Notes: generated by a model not told the origin, from the sequence alone. A stretch of DNA of 61,850 nt from Propionibacteriaceae bacterium (GCA_025965155.1 JAOPXN010000048.1:1-61850); one strand, 5' to 3'. Shown: positions 15,388 to 24,089, numbered from the stretch's first letter. Numbers and translations: made by a program.

Positions 15388-16110
15388 ATGACCGCATCCT
15401 TGTCGGAGACCGAATCACAGAAGGTCGCCGTCGCTACTGCAGACGGGGAGATGCCTGCCCATTTGTGGCTGCCCGCTTCTGGGACTGGGCCAGGGCTGGT
15501 GATGTTGCAAGAGATTTTTGGGGTCAGCGACTACATCAAGTCCCGCTCGGCTGATCTGGCTGCGCTGGGTTATGTCGTGCTCGCTCCGGAGCTGTACTGG
15601 CGGCTCGGTTCGCCGACGGTGGACGAGTCCGCCCCGGACGTGCTGCAACAGGCGATCCAGCTAGCCGGACAACTCGACTGGGATACCGCGGTCTCAGACG
15701 CGGTCGCTGCCACCTCGGCGCTGCGGGGACGCCACGAGGTGGTCGGAGGGGTGGGAGTTATCGGCTTCTGCTTCGGCGGCGGTCTGGCGTTCAACACGGC
15801 AGCCGTGACCGAGGTCGATGTGCTGGTCAGCTACTACGGCTCCGCACTGGGTGGGCTGGTTGATCTTGCCGGCCAGGTGAAGGCGCCAAGCCTGCATCAT
15901 TTCGGCCGCGCGGACCCCTACATCGACCGTCTGACCCAGAACCGGATCGAGGCGGCTGTCATGGCCCGCCCCGGAAACCGGTTCGAAACCTATGAGGGTG
16001 CAAGCCATGCGTTCGACAATCCGAATCCTGCATTCCATCATGCGGAGGCGTCTGATGCGGCGTGGCGGGTGACTACCGAGTTCCTGGCTGAGAACCTGCC
16101 ATGCGGCTGA
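15388..16110 (+). CDS. Dienelactone hydrolase family protein
   Basis: A 240-residue alpha/beta hydrolase. GFCFGGG carries the cysteine nucleophile typical of dienelactone hydrolases (VGVIGFCFGGGLAFN), the acid is in GRADPYID, and the histidine in YEGASHAFDNP. The N-terminal block PGLVMLQEIFGVSDYIKSRSADLAALGYVVLAPELYW is also a family hallmark. Family members hydrolyse dienelactone in chlorocatechol catabolism, but no catabolic neighbours exist here, so the substrate is open. The next gene is a MurR-like regulator 153 nt downstream on the same strand; the spacer includes a possible -10 (TAGGCT). Confidence 0.9.
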   Translation: MTASLSETESQKVAVATADGEMPAHLWLPASGTGPGLVMLQEIFGVSDYIKSRSADLAALGYVVLAPELYWRLGSPTVDESAPDVLQQAIQLAGQLDWDTAVSDAVAATSALRGRHEVVGGVGVIGFCFGGGLAFNTAAVTEVDVLVSYYGSALGGLVDLAGQVKAPSLHHFGRADPYIDRLTQNRIEAAVMARPGNRFETYEGASHAFDNPNPAFHHAEASDAAWRVTTEFLAENLPCG

Positions 16111-16263
16111 ATGCAACCGCGCTGTCAAAAACATATCTCTGACCGACCGGAGGCATTGCTGTGCAACGAACCGCTTGTTTGAGAGCGCTCCCCGCCGTGT
16201 CTTTGAAAAATCCAACTACAACTCTAATTCCCAGATAGGCTCGTATTAACAAGTAGGAAAGGT

Positions 16264-17202
16264 GTGGTGGGCGCCGTGTTTGAGGGGGAACGTGCGCAGG
16301 GGGCAGAGTCGCCCAGACCGGCTTTGTCGGTTCTGATCAGGGTTCGCGGGGCCCTGCCTAATTTGAGACCGGCCGAGCAACGCGTGGCCGAAGCGGTATT
16401 GGCCGACCCCGCCGGAGTGTCGGAGAGTTCGATCACCGCAGTGGCACGGCAGTGCCAGACTTCCGAGACGACGGTGCTGCGGTTCTGCCGGGCGATCGGG
16501 TTGGCGGGTTATCCGGAGCTTCGCATTGCGCTGGCTCGGGCCGCGCAGTGGGAGGAGACCGACCAGAGTCACGGGGCACCGACGACAGGTCAGATCAGTG
16601 CCACCGACTCACTGCGCGACGTGGTCGACAAGATCACGCATGCCGATGCGCGCGCGATCGAGGACACAGCTGCCGCATTGAACCTGACCGTGCTCGAGGC
16701 CGCTGTGGACGCGATGGTGAAGGCTGGTCGGGTGGACATCTACGGTGCGGGAGCCAGCGCGCTGGTGGGCCATGACCTGCATCAGAAGCTGCACAGGATC
16801 GGGATGGTGTCCTTCGCCTGGGCGGATCCACATCTGTCCTTGACCTCTGCTGCGGTCCTTAGCGCGGGCGATGTTGCGGTAGCCATCTCGCATACGGGTA
16901 CAACTATTGACACCATCGATGCGTTGGCCACAGCACGGAACCGGGGTGCGACCACGATCGCCATCACAAACTTCAACGGCTCGCCGATCAGCGCCGAGGC
17001 TGACCATCTGCTGTTGACGGCGGCACGGGAGACAACCTTCCGTTCCGGTGCGATGTCGAGCCGGATCGCTCAGCTGGCGCTCGTCGACTGCTTGTTTGCC
17101 GGGGTGGCGCAGCGCTCGTACGACAAGGCCATCGAGGCACTGGAGAGCACCTACGCAGTGGTGCGCTCCCGGCACAGCGGGCGGCGCAAGCGGCACACCT
17201 AA
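16264..17202 (+). CDS. MurR/RpiR family transcriptional regulator
   Basis: A 312-residue regulator: N-terminal HTH_6 (LRPAEQRVAEAVLADPAGVSESSITAVARQCQTSETTVLRFCRAIGLAGYPELRIAL, winged-helix with QTSETTV recognition helix) and a C-terminal SIS sugar-phosphate domain (DIYGAGASALVGHDLHQKL, then AISHTGTTIDTIDAL). Binding a sugar phosphate in the SIS domain releases such regulators from DNA. The next gene is murQ, so MurNAc-6-phosphate is the likely ligand, as with MurR of enterobacteria. The GTG start follows AGGAAAGG. A 16-bp imperfect palindrome just downstream of the gene could be its operator. Confidence 0.87.
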   Translation: MVGAVFEGERAQGAESPRPALSVLIRVRGALPNLRPAEQRVAEAVLADPAGVSESSITAVARQCQTSETTVLRFCRAIGLAGYPELRIALARAAQWEETDQSHGAPTTGQISATDSLRDVVDKITHADARAIEDTAAALNLTVLEAAVDAMVKAGRVDIYGAGASALVGHDLHQKLHRIGMVSFAWADPHLSLTSAAVLSAGDVAVAISHTGTTIDTIDALATARNRGATTIAITNFNGSPISAEADHLLLTAARETTFRSGAMSSRIAQLALVDCLFAGVAQRSYDKAIEALESTYAVVRSRHSGRRKRHT

Positions 17203-17228
17203 GCCGGCGGGGCCCTTGGCGAGAAGCC

Positions 17229-17244
17229 GAGGGTAATTAACCTC
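17229..17244. promoter_or_regulatory. Palindrome, candidate operator for MurR-like regulator
   Basis: A 16-bp inverted repeat reads GAGG, two mismatched bases around TAATTA, then CCTC, with only one base pair mismatched per arm. It lies 57 nt upstream of the murQ start in the promoter region. It is AT-rich in its core, unlike the surroundings. The role as operator is inference. Confidence 0.35.
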
Positions 17245-17300
17245 CGTATACCGCCGTACAATGGTAAAGAGGTTTAGATCGATAGCTCGCGCATAGGGGG

Positions 17301-18239
17301 ATGACGATGAGCGCTGCGGAAACGATGGGGCAGTTAGGGACGGAGCAGAACGACCGCCGCTTTGGACGGTTGGACGAGATGTCGGTCTGCGAGATCGTCG
17401 GGGCCATGAACGACGAAGACCATGCAGTGCCCGAGGCCATCCGGCACTCGCTGGGAGAAATCACCGCAGCCATCATCGCTGCTGAACCAGGATTCGCTGC
17501 GGGCGGTCGGCTGATCTACCTGGGAGCGGGCACTTCAGGTCGTCTCGGCGTGCTGGATGCCGCGGAGTGTCCGCCCACCTTTCAGACCGATCCCGACCGA
17601 GTCATCGGTCTGGTCGCCGGCGGCCCCCGTGCTTTGGTCGAGGCCGTCGAGGGTGCCGAGGACGACACCGAGGCGGGGGCGTCCGATGTGGCCGGGCTCG
17701 ATGTGGACCGGCGAGACACGGTAGTGGGCCTTGCGGCCAGCGGTCGGACCCCCTACGTCAAAGGTGGGCTCGCCAAGGCTCGTTCGCTGGGCGCTGTCAC
17801 CATTGCGCTCTCCTGCAACGCCGCGGCCGAGCTGTCCGAGATCGCTGAGTTCAGTGTGGAGGTGCCGGTCGGTCCAGAGGTGCTGGCGGGGTCCACGCGG
17901 CTCAAAGCCGGTAGCGCTCAGAAGCAGGTGCTGAACATGATCAGTACCACGCTGATGGTCCGCGTCGGTCGGACCTACGGGAACCTGATGGTCGACATGT
18001 CCGCCTCCAACGACAAGCTACGGGAGAGGGCCGTCGGTATGGTCAGCACCATCGCCGGCGTCGACCCTCAGGTCGCCAGTGCGGCGCTGGAGCAGGCCGG
18101 CAACGAGGTGAAGACCGCCGCGGTGATGTTGGTGCAAGGTGACGACGCCGAGCACGCGCGAGCCCGGCTCGACGCTGCCGAGGGACGGCTGGGTAAGGCC
18201 ATCGGCATCCCCAGCTCGCAGCACCCGGCCCTGTCCTGA
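17301..18239 (+). CDS. murQ: N-acetylmuramic acid 6-phosphate etherase
   Basis: MurQ removes lactate from MurNAc-6-phosphate, giving GlcNAc-6-phosphate, in cell wall recycling. The 312-residue product has the signature RLIYLGAGTSGRLGVLDAAECPPTF (SIS domain, sugar-phosphate binding), then GLAASGRTPYVKGGL, VEVPVGPEVLAGSTRLKAGSAQKQVLNMIST, and YGNLMVDMSASNDKLRERA. All are diagnostic. Either ATG 17301 or ATG 17307 may be used. It follows its probable regulator on the same strand; no PTS or MurNAc transporter is present in the window, so uptake must be encoded elsewhere. With the PGRP amidase, it fits a peptidoglycan turnover theme. Confidence 0.93.
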   Translation: MTMSAAETMGQLGTEQNDRRFGRLDEMSVCEIVGAMNDEDHAVPEAIRHSLGEITAAIIAAEPGFAAGGRLIYLGAGTSGRLGVLDAAECPPTFQTDPDRVIGLVAGGPRALVEAVEGAEDDTEAGASDVAGLDVDRRDTVVGLAASGRTPYVKGGLAKARSLGAVTIALSCNAAAELSEIAEFSVEVPVGPEVLAGSTRLKAGSAQKQVLNMISTTLMVRVGRTYGNLMVDMSASNDKLRERAVGMVSTIAGVDPQVASAALEQAGNEVKTAAVMLVQGDDAEHARARLDAAEGRLGKAIGIPSSQHPALS

Positions 18240-18280
18240 CGAGTGGACCGTGGCAGCCGGGCGCACCTCAGCCGTCCGGT

Positions 18281-18286
18281 TAGGGT
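18281..18286 (+). promoter_or_regulatory. -10 hexamer TAGGGT
   Basis: Ends 5 nt before GTG 18292. GAAGG is present between them, so a very short leader is also possible. Confidence 0.4.
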
Positions 18287-18291
18287 GAAGG

Positions 18292-19545
18292 GTGACTCAG
18301 CCCAACCCTCGGCGGCGCGCCGTGTCCACGATCATCGTCTTGGGCATGCTCTCCACCTTCGGCCCGATCTCACTTGACCTCTACCTTCCGGCCCTGCCAG
18401 AACTGGCTCAGGACCTGGATGCGAGCGCCTCCAGTGCTCAGCTGTCCATCACCGCCTGCCTGCTCGGGCTGGCCGTCGGTCAGCTGATCGCGGGGCCGCT
18501 GTCCGACAGGTTCGGTCGTCGTCGACCGCTGATCATCGGGCTGGTGCTCTATCTGATTACCTCGGCGGCCTGCGCCTTCGCACCGTCAGTCACCGTGCTG
18601 CTGGTTCTGCGCCTGCTGCAGGGGCTGTCCGGAGCAGCCGGCCTGGTGGTCTCCCGCGCCATCGCGCGGGACCTGTACTCCGGACGCAGGTTGGTGATCG
18701 TCTTCTCCCGGCTGATGCTGGTCTCGGGTCTCGCACCGGTGATCGCTCCCGTTCTCGGCGGTCAGCTCAGTCGGGTGATGACCTGGCGGGGCATCTTTGT
18801 GGTGCTGGCCGCGTTCGGTGCGGTGCTGCTGGCGGCGGGACTGTTCGGCCTGCGCGAAACTCTGCCGCCGGAGCGACGCCTCTCCGGCGGTGTGCCCGCC
18901 ACCTTGCGTGGCTTCCGGAGTCTGCTCAAGGACCGGCTGTTCGTCGCCGTCGTGGCCGCCTCCGGTTTCGCCGGTGCGTCAATGTTCGCCTACATCGCCG
19001 GCGCCACTTTCGTCCTGCAGCGGGTCCATCAGCTGTCGCCACAGGGGTTCTCGTTCGTCTTCGGCATCAACTCGTTGGGCATCATGGCGATGGGCCAGGT
19101 CGGTGGCCGACTGGCCCACCGGTGGTCACCGAGCCGGGTCCTGGGCATCGGCTTGCTGCTCAACCTGCTCGGAGCCACCGGGGTGGCGACAACGGTCCTG
19201 GCCGGGCTCAGCCTGCCGTTCCTGCTCGGCTCGCTGTTCGTGATGGTCAGTGCCGTTGGCCTGGTATTCCCCACGGCAACAGCGCTGGCCCTGGCGGACT
19301 ACCCGCACCAGGCCGGCACCGCCTCGTCGCTACTCGGCCTCGGCCAGTACGTCGCCGGGGCGGCCGTCGCTCCGCTGGTGGGGATCGCGGGGGAGGACAC
19401 CGCCGTACCCCTCGGCGTCGTAGCCTTGGCTTGTAGCCTGTGCGCGACTGCGGTGTTCGTGTTGGTGGCCCTCCCCGCCGTCCGGCGCCGGCACCTCGAC
19501 GAGACGGCCGACCTGCCTGCGTTGACGGAGTCGCCGCAGCGGTGA
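18292..19545 (+). CDS. Bcr/CflA family multidrug MFS transporter
   Basis: A 417-residue major facilitator with 12 predicted helices. The family motif LSTFGPISLDLYLPALPELAQDL in helix 1 and the loop GPLSDRFGRRRPLIIGL (MFS motif A) after helix 2 are clear, as is LLQGLSGAAGLVVSRAIARDLY (motif B with Arg). Such proteins export drugs such as bicyclomycin, chloramphenicol or cysteine by proton antiport; which one is unknown. It is 52 nt downstream of murQ with its own -10-like box. Confidence 0.92.
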   Translation: MTQPNPRRRAVSTIIVLGMLSTFGPISLDLYLPALPELAQDLDASASSAQLSITACLLGLAVGQLIAGPLSDRFGRRRPLIIGLVLYLITSAACAFAPSVTVLLVLRLLQGLSGAAGLVVSRAIARDLYSGRRLVIVFSRLMLVSGLAPVIAPVLGGQLSRVMTWRGIFVVLAAFGAVLLAAGLFGLRETLPPERRLSGGVPATLRGFRSLLKDRLFVAVVAASGFAGASMFAYIAGATFVLQRVHQLSPQGFSFVFGINSLGIMAMGQVGGRLAHRWSPSRVLGIGLLLNLLGATGVATTVLAGLSLPFLLGSLFVMVSAVGLVFPTATALALADYPHQAGTASSLLGLGQYVAGAAVAPLVGIAGEDTAVPLGVVALACSLCATAVFVLVALPAVRRRHLDETADLPALTESPQR

Positions 19546-19581
19546 CGGCTAGCCCAGGGATCTGATCCCGAAGAACCCGGC

Positions 19582-20022
19582 TCAGCTCAGGGAGTAGGCC
19601 TTCGGTACCGATGGTTGCCAGGCCAGCCGCATCCCCGCCTCGGTAGGAGTCCGGTTCGCCTTGGCGTTGTTGCACCGACGGCAGGCAGCCACCGTGTTCA
19701 ACCAGGTATTCCGCCCACCCCGGGACTGCGGCAGCAGGTGGTCGACGGTCTCCGCGGAACCTTCGCAGAAGGCGCAGGTGTGCCGGTCGCGGCGCAGCAC
19801 TCCACGCTTGGACCACGGCGGGGTCCGGGCGTAGAGGAAAGTGGTCTTAACGTACCGGATGAGGCGGAGCACCAGCGGCCACGGGTACGGCCCGATCGTG
19901 TGGTCCGCCCGAGCCTCCTCCACGATGGCCACCTCACGAACCAGCATCTTGATGGCGTGCTTGATCGACACAGTGTGCAGCGCGGTGTTGTCGGTGTTGA
20001 GGACGATCACTCCGGTGGTCAT
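19582..20022 (-). CDS. HNH endonuclease
   Basis: A 146-residue protein with a zinc-binding HNH nuclease core: CAFCEGSAETVDHLLPQSRGGRNTWLNTVAACRRCNNAKANRTP contains two CxxC pairs, His of VDH (general base) and Asn of the HNH/ HNN fold. The N-terminal half (GVIVLNTDNTALHTVSIKHAIKMLVREVAIVEE) belongs to a widespread actinobacterial HNH group of unknown job. ATG 20022 follows AAGGGG by about 7 nt. It lies convergent to the exporter and is not near a phage or restriction gene. Confidence 0.85.
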   Translation of the reverse strand: MTTGVIVLNTDNTALHTVSIKHAIKMLVREVAIVEEARADHTIGPYPWPLVLRLIRYVKTTFLYARTPPWSKRGVLRRDRHTCAFCEGSAETVDHLLPQSRGGRNTWLNTVAACRRCNNAKANRTPTEAGMRLAWQPSVPKAYSLS

Positions 20023-20166
20023 AGGGCGCCCCTTGCTCGCTCGCACCCTCGTCGGTCCAATGGTGAGACCTCATGGCGAGTGCATGATGATCCTGTGCTG
20101 TCATGGAGATTATCGGACACAGTTCAAGTGATCTCACGCCAAAGCGAAAATCATCGTCTACCTGAT

Positions 20167-20706
20167 ATGGAAACTTTTCCCCCCGACGCCCCGGCTCGGC
20201 ACCGCAGGCACAGCGCGGGCCCGACGCCGACGAGGCAACACACGGTCCTGAAGTCCCCGATCGGGATGCTCACCTTGGTCAACGCCGGCGGGGTGCTGTC
20301 TGGTCTCTATCTACCCGACCATCGCCCCCGGCCCGATCCCGCCACCTTCGGCATCCGCAGTGGTGAGGGGTTCGAAGTGGCAGTCGACCAGCTGGCCGAG
20401 TACTTCGACGGCGACCGGACTGAGTTCTCCGTGCCAGTGGCGCCGGTCGGTACCCCCTTCCAGCAGCGGGTCTGGGCGGTGCTACAAACCATCGGATACG
20501 GCGAGACCATGTCGTACGCCGGTGTCGCCGGCCGGCTCGGCGGCCCGACCCTGGTCCGGGCGGTGGGGGCGGCCAACGGCCGGAACCCGATCAGTATCGT
20601 CATTCCGTGCCACCGGGTAGTGGGCAGCGACGGGTCACTGGTCGGCTACGCCGGCGGCCTGGATCGTAAGCGCTGGTTGCTGAACCGCGAGCGGGGGAGT
20701 CACTGA
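20167..20706 (+). CDS. ogt: Methylated-DNA--[protein]-cysteine S-methyltransferase
   Basis: A suicide DNA repair protein that removes methyl groups from O6-methylguanine. The acceptor cysteine sits in IVIPCHRVVGSDGSLVGYAGGL; VWAVLQTIGYGETMSYAGVA and VRAVGAANGRNP (DNA-binding helix with Arg finger) precede it. Start ATG 20167 gives 179 residues, with about 30 extra N-terminal residues compared with the minimal fold. The open frame upstream of 20167 is an artefact of the overlapping antisense HNH gene. It ends 19 nt before the Rph-like gene, on the same strand. Ogt versus Ada-type identity is by length. Confidence 0.9.
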   Translation: METFPPDAPARHRRHSAGPTPTRQHTVLKSPIGMLTLVNAGGVLSGLYLPDHRPRPDPATFGIRSGEGFEVAVDQLAEYFDGDRTEFSVPVAPVGTPFQQRVWAVLQTIGYGETMSYAGVAGRLGGPTLVRAVGAANGRNPISIVIPCHRVVGSDGSLVGYAGGLDRKRWLLNRERGSH

Positions 20707-20712
20707 AGGGCC

Positions 20713-20718
20713 TAGGGT
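20713..20718 (+). promoter_or_regulatory. -10 hexamer TAGGGT, leaderless start
   Basis: Ends 7 nt before ATG 20726, supporting that start over the GTG nine bases earlier, which would lie within the promoter spacer. Confidence 0.55.
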
Positions 20719-20725
20719 GGCGGCT

Positions 20726-23386
20726 ATGGCCCTGGTCGTGCCGTTCGATCATGTTGAGGCATCCGAGCTTGCCGCGGTCGGCGGTAAGGCGCTCAACCTC
20801 GGCATCCTGACGGCCGCCGGGTTTCCTGTTCCACCTGGGTTCTGTGTCACCACCAAGGCGTACGAGTGCGCGGTCGGTGACCGGATTGACGCCCTGTTGG
20901 CTGGTCTGCCGACCGCCGCCGACCCCGCTGCGGCGGCCGCCGAAGTTCGGGAGGCGGTGCTAGCCGCGCCCATGCCGGAGGAAGTCCGGGTGGCGGTGCT
21001 GGACGCGTATCGCGAGTTGGGGTCCGACCTTGCGGTAGCGGTACGGTCCTCAGCCACCGCCGAGGATCTGGCCTTCGCCAGCTTCGCCGGGCAGCAGGAC
21101 AGCTATCTGAACATCATCGGACCTGACGCACTGATCGACGCGGTGCGCCGCTGCTGGGCCTCGCTCTGGACCGACCGGGCAGTCGACTACCGGGCTCGGA
21201 ACGAAATCGACCAGGGGTCGGTGCGCTTGGCGGTGGTGGTCCAGCAGATGGTGCAGTCCGCCACCGCCGGGGTCTTGTTCACCGCGGACCCGGTGACCGG
21301 GACCCGTTCCCACAGCGTGATCGACTCCAGTCCAGGCCTCGGCGAGTCGGTGGTTTCCGGTGCCGTCAACCCGGACCGGTTCGTGGTTGACAGCAATATC
21401 GGGGAGATCCTGCAGCGGCGGATCGGCGACAAGCGGGTGCTGATCCGCTCCCGCGACGGCGGCGGCGTGGAACGGGTCGAGCGGCCTGCCGGTGAGGACC
21501 TCCCCTCGCTGACCGACCAGCAGATCAGCGCCCTGGTCGATCTTGGCCGACGGGTACAAGTCCACTACGGGTCGCCGCAGGACATCGAATGGGCCATCGA
21601 CGGTTCCGGCACGCTGTGGCTGACTCAAGCGCGGCCGATCACCACCTTGTATCCGCTGCCCGCCACCACCGGCCAAGCCGGTACCAGGGCTTATCTGTGC
21701 CTGAGCTTGGCTCAAGGTCTCACCCGGCCCATTACGCCGATGGGTCTGGCCTCGTTCCGGCTGATCGCGACCTCGATCGCCACGGCTGCGGGTCACCCGC
21801 CCGCGGACCCGCTTCGGGGGCCGACCAGCTACTCCGACATTGGCCAGCGGCTCTTCGTCGACTTCACCGGGATGATCCGCAACCGAGTCGGTCGGCGTGC
21901 TGCCATGACAGTGTTCGGGGTGATGGAGGCCCGTGCCGCGGTGATAATCCAGGGGCTGACGATCGATCCGCGGTTCACGGTGATCGAGGCGTCGCCGCTG
22001 CGGACGCTACGGCCGGTGGCCCGGGTGGTCCTCGGCGTCGGCGTACCTCGACGGGCACTGCTGGCTGTGCTCAGTCCGAGCCGTGCCTATCGCGCCATCG
22101 ACGCCGTGGAGGCCAAGCTGCGTGAGGATCTGACGATGCAGGATGACGCCACTCCCGCGCAGCGTCTTGATCATGTTCAACAGCTCTTGTCCAGCCGGAT
22201 CTTCATGCTGATGCCGACTGTGGTCGCCTATCCATTGGCCGGCTTTGCGTTGCTGGGCCTGGCAGGCAAGCTGCTGGGAGATCTGGCACAGCCTGGAGAG
22301 CTGCAGGCGATCTTGCGGGGGCTACCGCACAACGTCACGACGGAGATGGACCTGGCGCTGTGGCGGCTGACCGAACGGATTCGTGATGATCATGAGTCGG
22401 CGAAGGTAGTGAGCTCGGAATCCGTTGTGGGGTTGGTGGATGCTTTCCGTAGCGGTGCTCTGCCGGAGACAGTGCAAGGTGGTCTCACGGAGTTCCTCCG
22501 CGGGTACGGTCATCGGTGCGTCGCCGAGATCGACATCGGTATACCGAGATGGTCGGATGACCCTTCTCATCTTCTCGGAGTGATCAAGAACTACCTCCGG
22601 CTGGCTGATGATGACCGGTCGCCGTCGGCGCAGTTCGCCGACGGCAATCGTCACGCGGAAACCATGATCATGGAACTGGTGGGAAGGATGCGTGGCCGAA
22701 GTCGGATCCGCTCGCGGGTGGTCGGGTTCGGGCTGCGGCGGGCACGCCAGCTGGCGGGTCTGCGGGAGCGGCCGAAGTTCCTGCTCGTCCTTGCGCTGGC
22801 CGCGTTGCGTCAGCAGCTGGGGCTGGTCGGGGACGTCCTGACCGACCGGGGGCGGATCGCGCACGGCGATGACGTCTTCTTCCTCGACCTGGCCGAGGCC
22901 CGACGAGGGCTGGCCGGGGAGGACCTGACTGTGCTGGTGCGAGAGCGCAGAGCAGCCTATGAGCTGGAGCTTCGTCGCCGGCACATTCCCCGGCTGCTGC
23001 TTTCTGACGGCACGGAGCCGGAAGCGGTCGGTGTGGCAGCCGACCATCCCGAGGGTGCACTGGTCGGCAGCCCGGCGTCGGCGGGCACGGTGACGGCCAA
23101 GGCCAGGGTGGTGTTGGACCCGGTCGGTGCGCACCTGGAACCCGGCGAGATCCTGGTGGCGCCGTCGACCGACCCCGGCTGGACACCGCTGTTCCTGACC
23201 GCGGGTGGGCTGGTGATGGAGATGGGCGGCTCGAACTCACACGGGGCTGTGGTGGCCAGGGAGTACGGTATCCCCGCTGTCGTGGGAGTACCCGATGCCA
23301 CTTCCCTGATCTCGTCGGCTCAGACAGTTACGGTGGACGGGGCCGCCGGGCTGGTGCTGCTGCTGGGGGAGCCGTCGCAGATTTGA
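20726..23386 (+). CDS. PEP synthase-like dikinase, rifamycin phosphotransferase (Rph) family
   Basis: An 886-residue three-domain dikinase. The N-terminal ATP-grasp PEP/pyruvate-binding domain has GGKALNLG, FPVPPGFCVTTKAYE, AVRSSATAEDLAFASFAGQQDSYLN, CWASLWTDRAV and VVQQMVQSATAGVLFTADPVTG. A long middle domain includes RGYGHRCVAEIDIGIPRW, close to the Rph equivalent GEID(x)5RW. The C-terminal phosphohistidine domain carries His839 in GGSNSHGAVVAREYGIPAVVGV. Length and middle domain match Listeria/actinobacterial Rph (about 867 aa), which phosphorylates rifampicin, better than gluconeogenic PEP synthase (about 790 aa). The substrate is not certain; distant paralogs exist. No rifamycin-associated palindrome is visible upstream. 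Confidence 0.82.
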   Translation: MALVVPFDHVEASELAAVGGKALNLGILTAAGFPVPPGFCVTTKAYECAVGDRIDALLAGLPTAADPAAAAAEVREAVLAAPMPEEVRVAVLDAYRELGSDLAVAVRSSATAEDLAFASFAGQQDSYLNIIGPDALIDAVRRCWASLWTDRAVDYRARNEIDQGSVRLAVVVQQMVQSATAGVLFTADPVTGTRSHSVIDSSPGLGESVVSGAVNPDRFVVDSNIGEILQRRIGDKRVLIRSRDGGGVERVERPAGEDLPSLTDQQISALVDLGRRVQVHYGSPQDIEWAIDGSGTLWLTQARPITTLYPLPATTGQAGTRAYLCLSLAQGLTRPITPMGLASFRLIATSIATAAGHPPADPLRGPTSYSDIGQRLFVDFTGMIRNRVGRRAAMTVFGVMEARAAVIIQGLTIDPRFTVIEASPLRTLRPVARVVLGVGVPRRALLAVLSPSRAYRAIDAVEAKLREDLTMQDDATPAQRLDHVQQLLSSRIFMLMPTVVAYPLAGFALLGLAGKLLGDLAQPGELQAILRGLPHNVTTEMDLALWRLTERIRDDHESAKVVSSESVVGLVDAFRSGALPETVQGGLTEFLRGYGHRCVAEIDIGIPRWSDDPSHLLGVIKNYLRLADDDRSPSAQFADGNRHAETMIMELVGRMRGRSRIRSRVVGFGLRRARQLAGLRERPKFLLVLALAALRQQLGLVGDVLTDRGRIAHGDDVFFLDLAEARRGLAGEDLTVLVRERRAAYELELRRRHIPRLLLSDGTEPEAVGVAADHPEGALVGSPASAGTVTAKARVVLDPVGAHLEPGEILVAPSTDPGWTPLFLTAGGLVMEMGGSNSHGAVVAREYGIPAVVGVPDATSLISSAQTVTVDGAAGLVLLLGEPSQI

Positions 23387-23403
23387 CCCCCCAGTTGACG
23401 AGA

Positions 23404-23419
23404 TCGAACGCGTGTTCGA
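23404..23419 (+). promoter_or_regulatory. LexA-binding SOS box
   Basis: TCGAAC-N4-GTTCGA, perfect at both arms of the mycobacterial/actinobacterial LexA box. It sits directly upstream of the ImuA' gene and overlaps the position a promoter would occupy (a GATTAT -10 starts at 23418), so LexA would block initiation. A GTG at 23412, inside the box, is open in frame but cannot be the start. Confidence 0.92.
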
Positions 23420-23429
23420 TTATGGAGGG

Positions 23430-24089
23430 GTGACTGTCTCTTCCGCTCCTCCGCGCATCAAGGAGCTACAGGAGCGGGTGCAACGGATGCAGGGCACTGC
23501 CACATCCCGCCCGCTGGAGACGGTACCCGCCTTCGCCGGGTTGATCCAGCTGAAGACCGGCGCAACCTACGGTGTGGACAACCCCAGCCTGGCGATGGCA
23601 TTGATGGCCGGACCCTCCCGCGCCGGCGCCTGGTCGGCCGTGGTAGGAGCTGCCGACTTCGGTCTCGAGGCGGCGGCTGAGCTGGGGGTCGACCTGGAGC
23701 GGACCATCGTGGTACCCGACCCCGGTGAGCAGTGGCTCAGCGTAGTGGCCGGTCTGATCGATGTCGCCACCGTCGTGGTGGTCAAACCACCGGCTCGGGT
23801 CACCGAGCACCAGGCAGCCCGGATCACCTCCCGGCTGCGCCAGCGCGATGCGGTGCTGATCGCCTGGGGGGAGTGGCCCCGTAGCGACGCCCGGCTGACG
23901 GTCCAATCGTCCAGCTGGCAGGGGTTGGGGCGTGGCCACGGGCACCTGGTCGGCCGGCAGGCCACCGTGGTGGTGCGTCGTGGCGCTGCTCCGCCGCGGG
24001 AGGCGTTGATGTGGCTGCCGGGCGCCGACCAGCAGATCACGCTGGTGGACAGCCCGCTGGCCGACGTCCGGGCCGTACGGGTGAGCTGA
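23430..24089 (+). CDS. imuA': ImuA' (actinobacterial SulA/RecA-like mutasome accessory protein)
   Basis: The first gene of the SOS-inducible error-prone repair cassette. The 219-residue product resembles a RecA-like core without a clear Walker A; it carries FAGLIQLKTGATYGVDNPSLAMALMAGPSRAGAW and VVVVKPPARVTEHQAARITSRLRQRDAVLI. I choose GTG 23430 because upstream codons lie in the LexA box; GGAGGG is directly adjacent and GATTAT ends 6 nt before it. Its stop overlaps the ImuB start (TGATG). The LexA box and the following imuB and dnaE2 identify it as the mutasome accessory factor, ImuA' in mycobacteria. Confidence 0.88.
   Translation: MTVSSAPPRIKELQERVQRMQGTATSRPLETVPAFAGLIQLKTGATYGVDNPSLAMALMAGPSRAGAWSAVVGAADFGLEAAAELGVDLERTIVVPDPGEQWLSVVAGLIDVATVVVVKPPARVTEHQAARITSRLRQRDAVLIAWGEWPRSDARLTVQSSSWQGLGRGHGHLVGRQATVVVRRGAAPPREALMWLPGADQQITLVDSPLADVRAVRVS

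Noticed and set aside
19551-19574. Palindrome GGGATCTGATCCC between the exporter and HNH genes as terminator
   Set aside because: The loop is a single base, so it cannot form a hairpin; at best a short palindromic word.
19615-20166. Long N-terminal extension of the MGMT protein
   Set aside because: The frame there is antisense to the HNH nuclease gene; the family fold starts near residue 30 of the shorter form from ATG 20167.
20680-20725. Rifamycin-associated element upstream of the Rph-like gene
   Set aside because: No long palindrome is visible in this short gap; only a -10 box.
23412-23430. Upstream GTG as the ImuA' start
   Set aside because: It lies inside a perfect LexA box, which must be upstream of the transcript.
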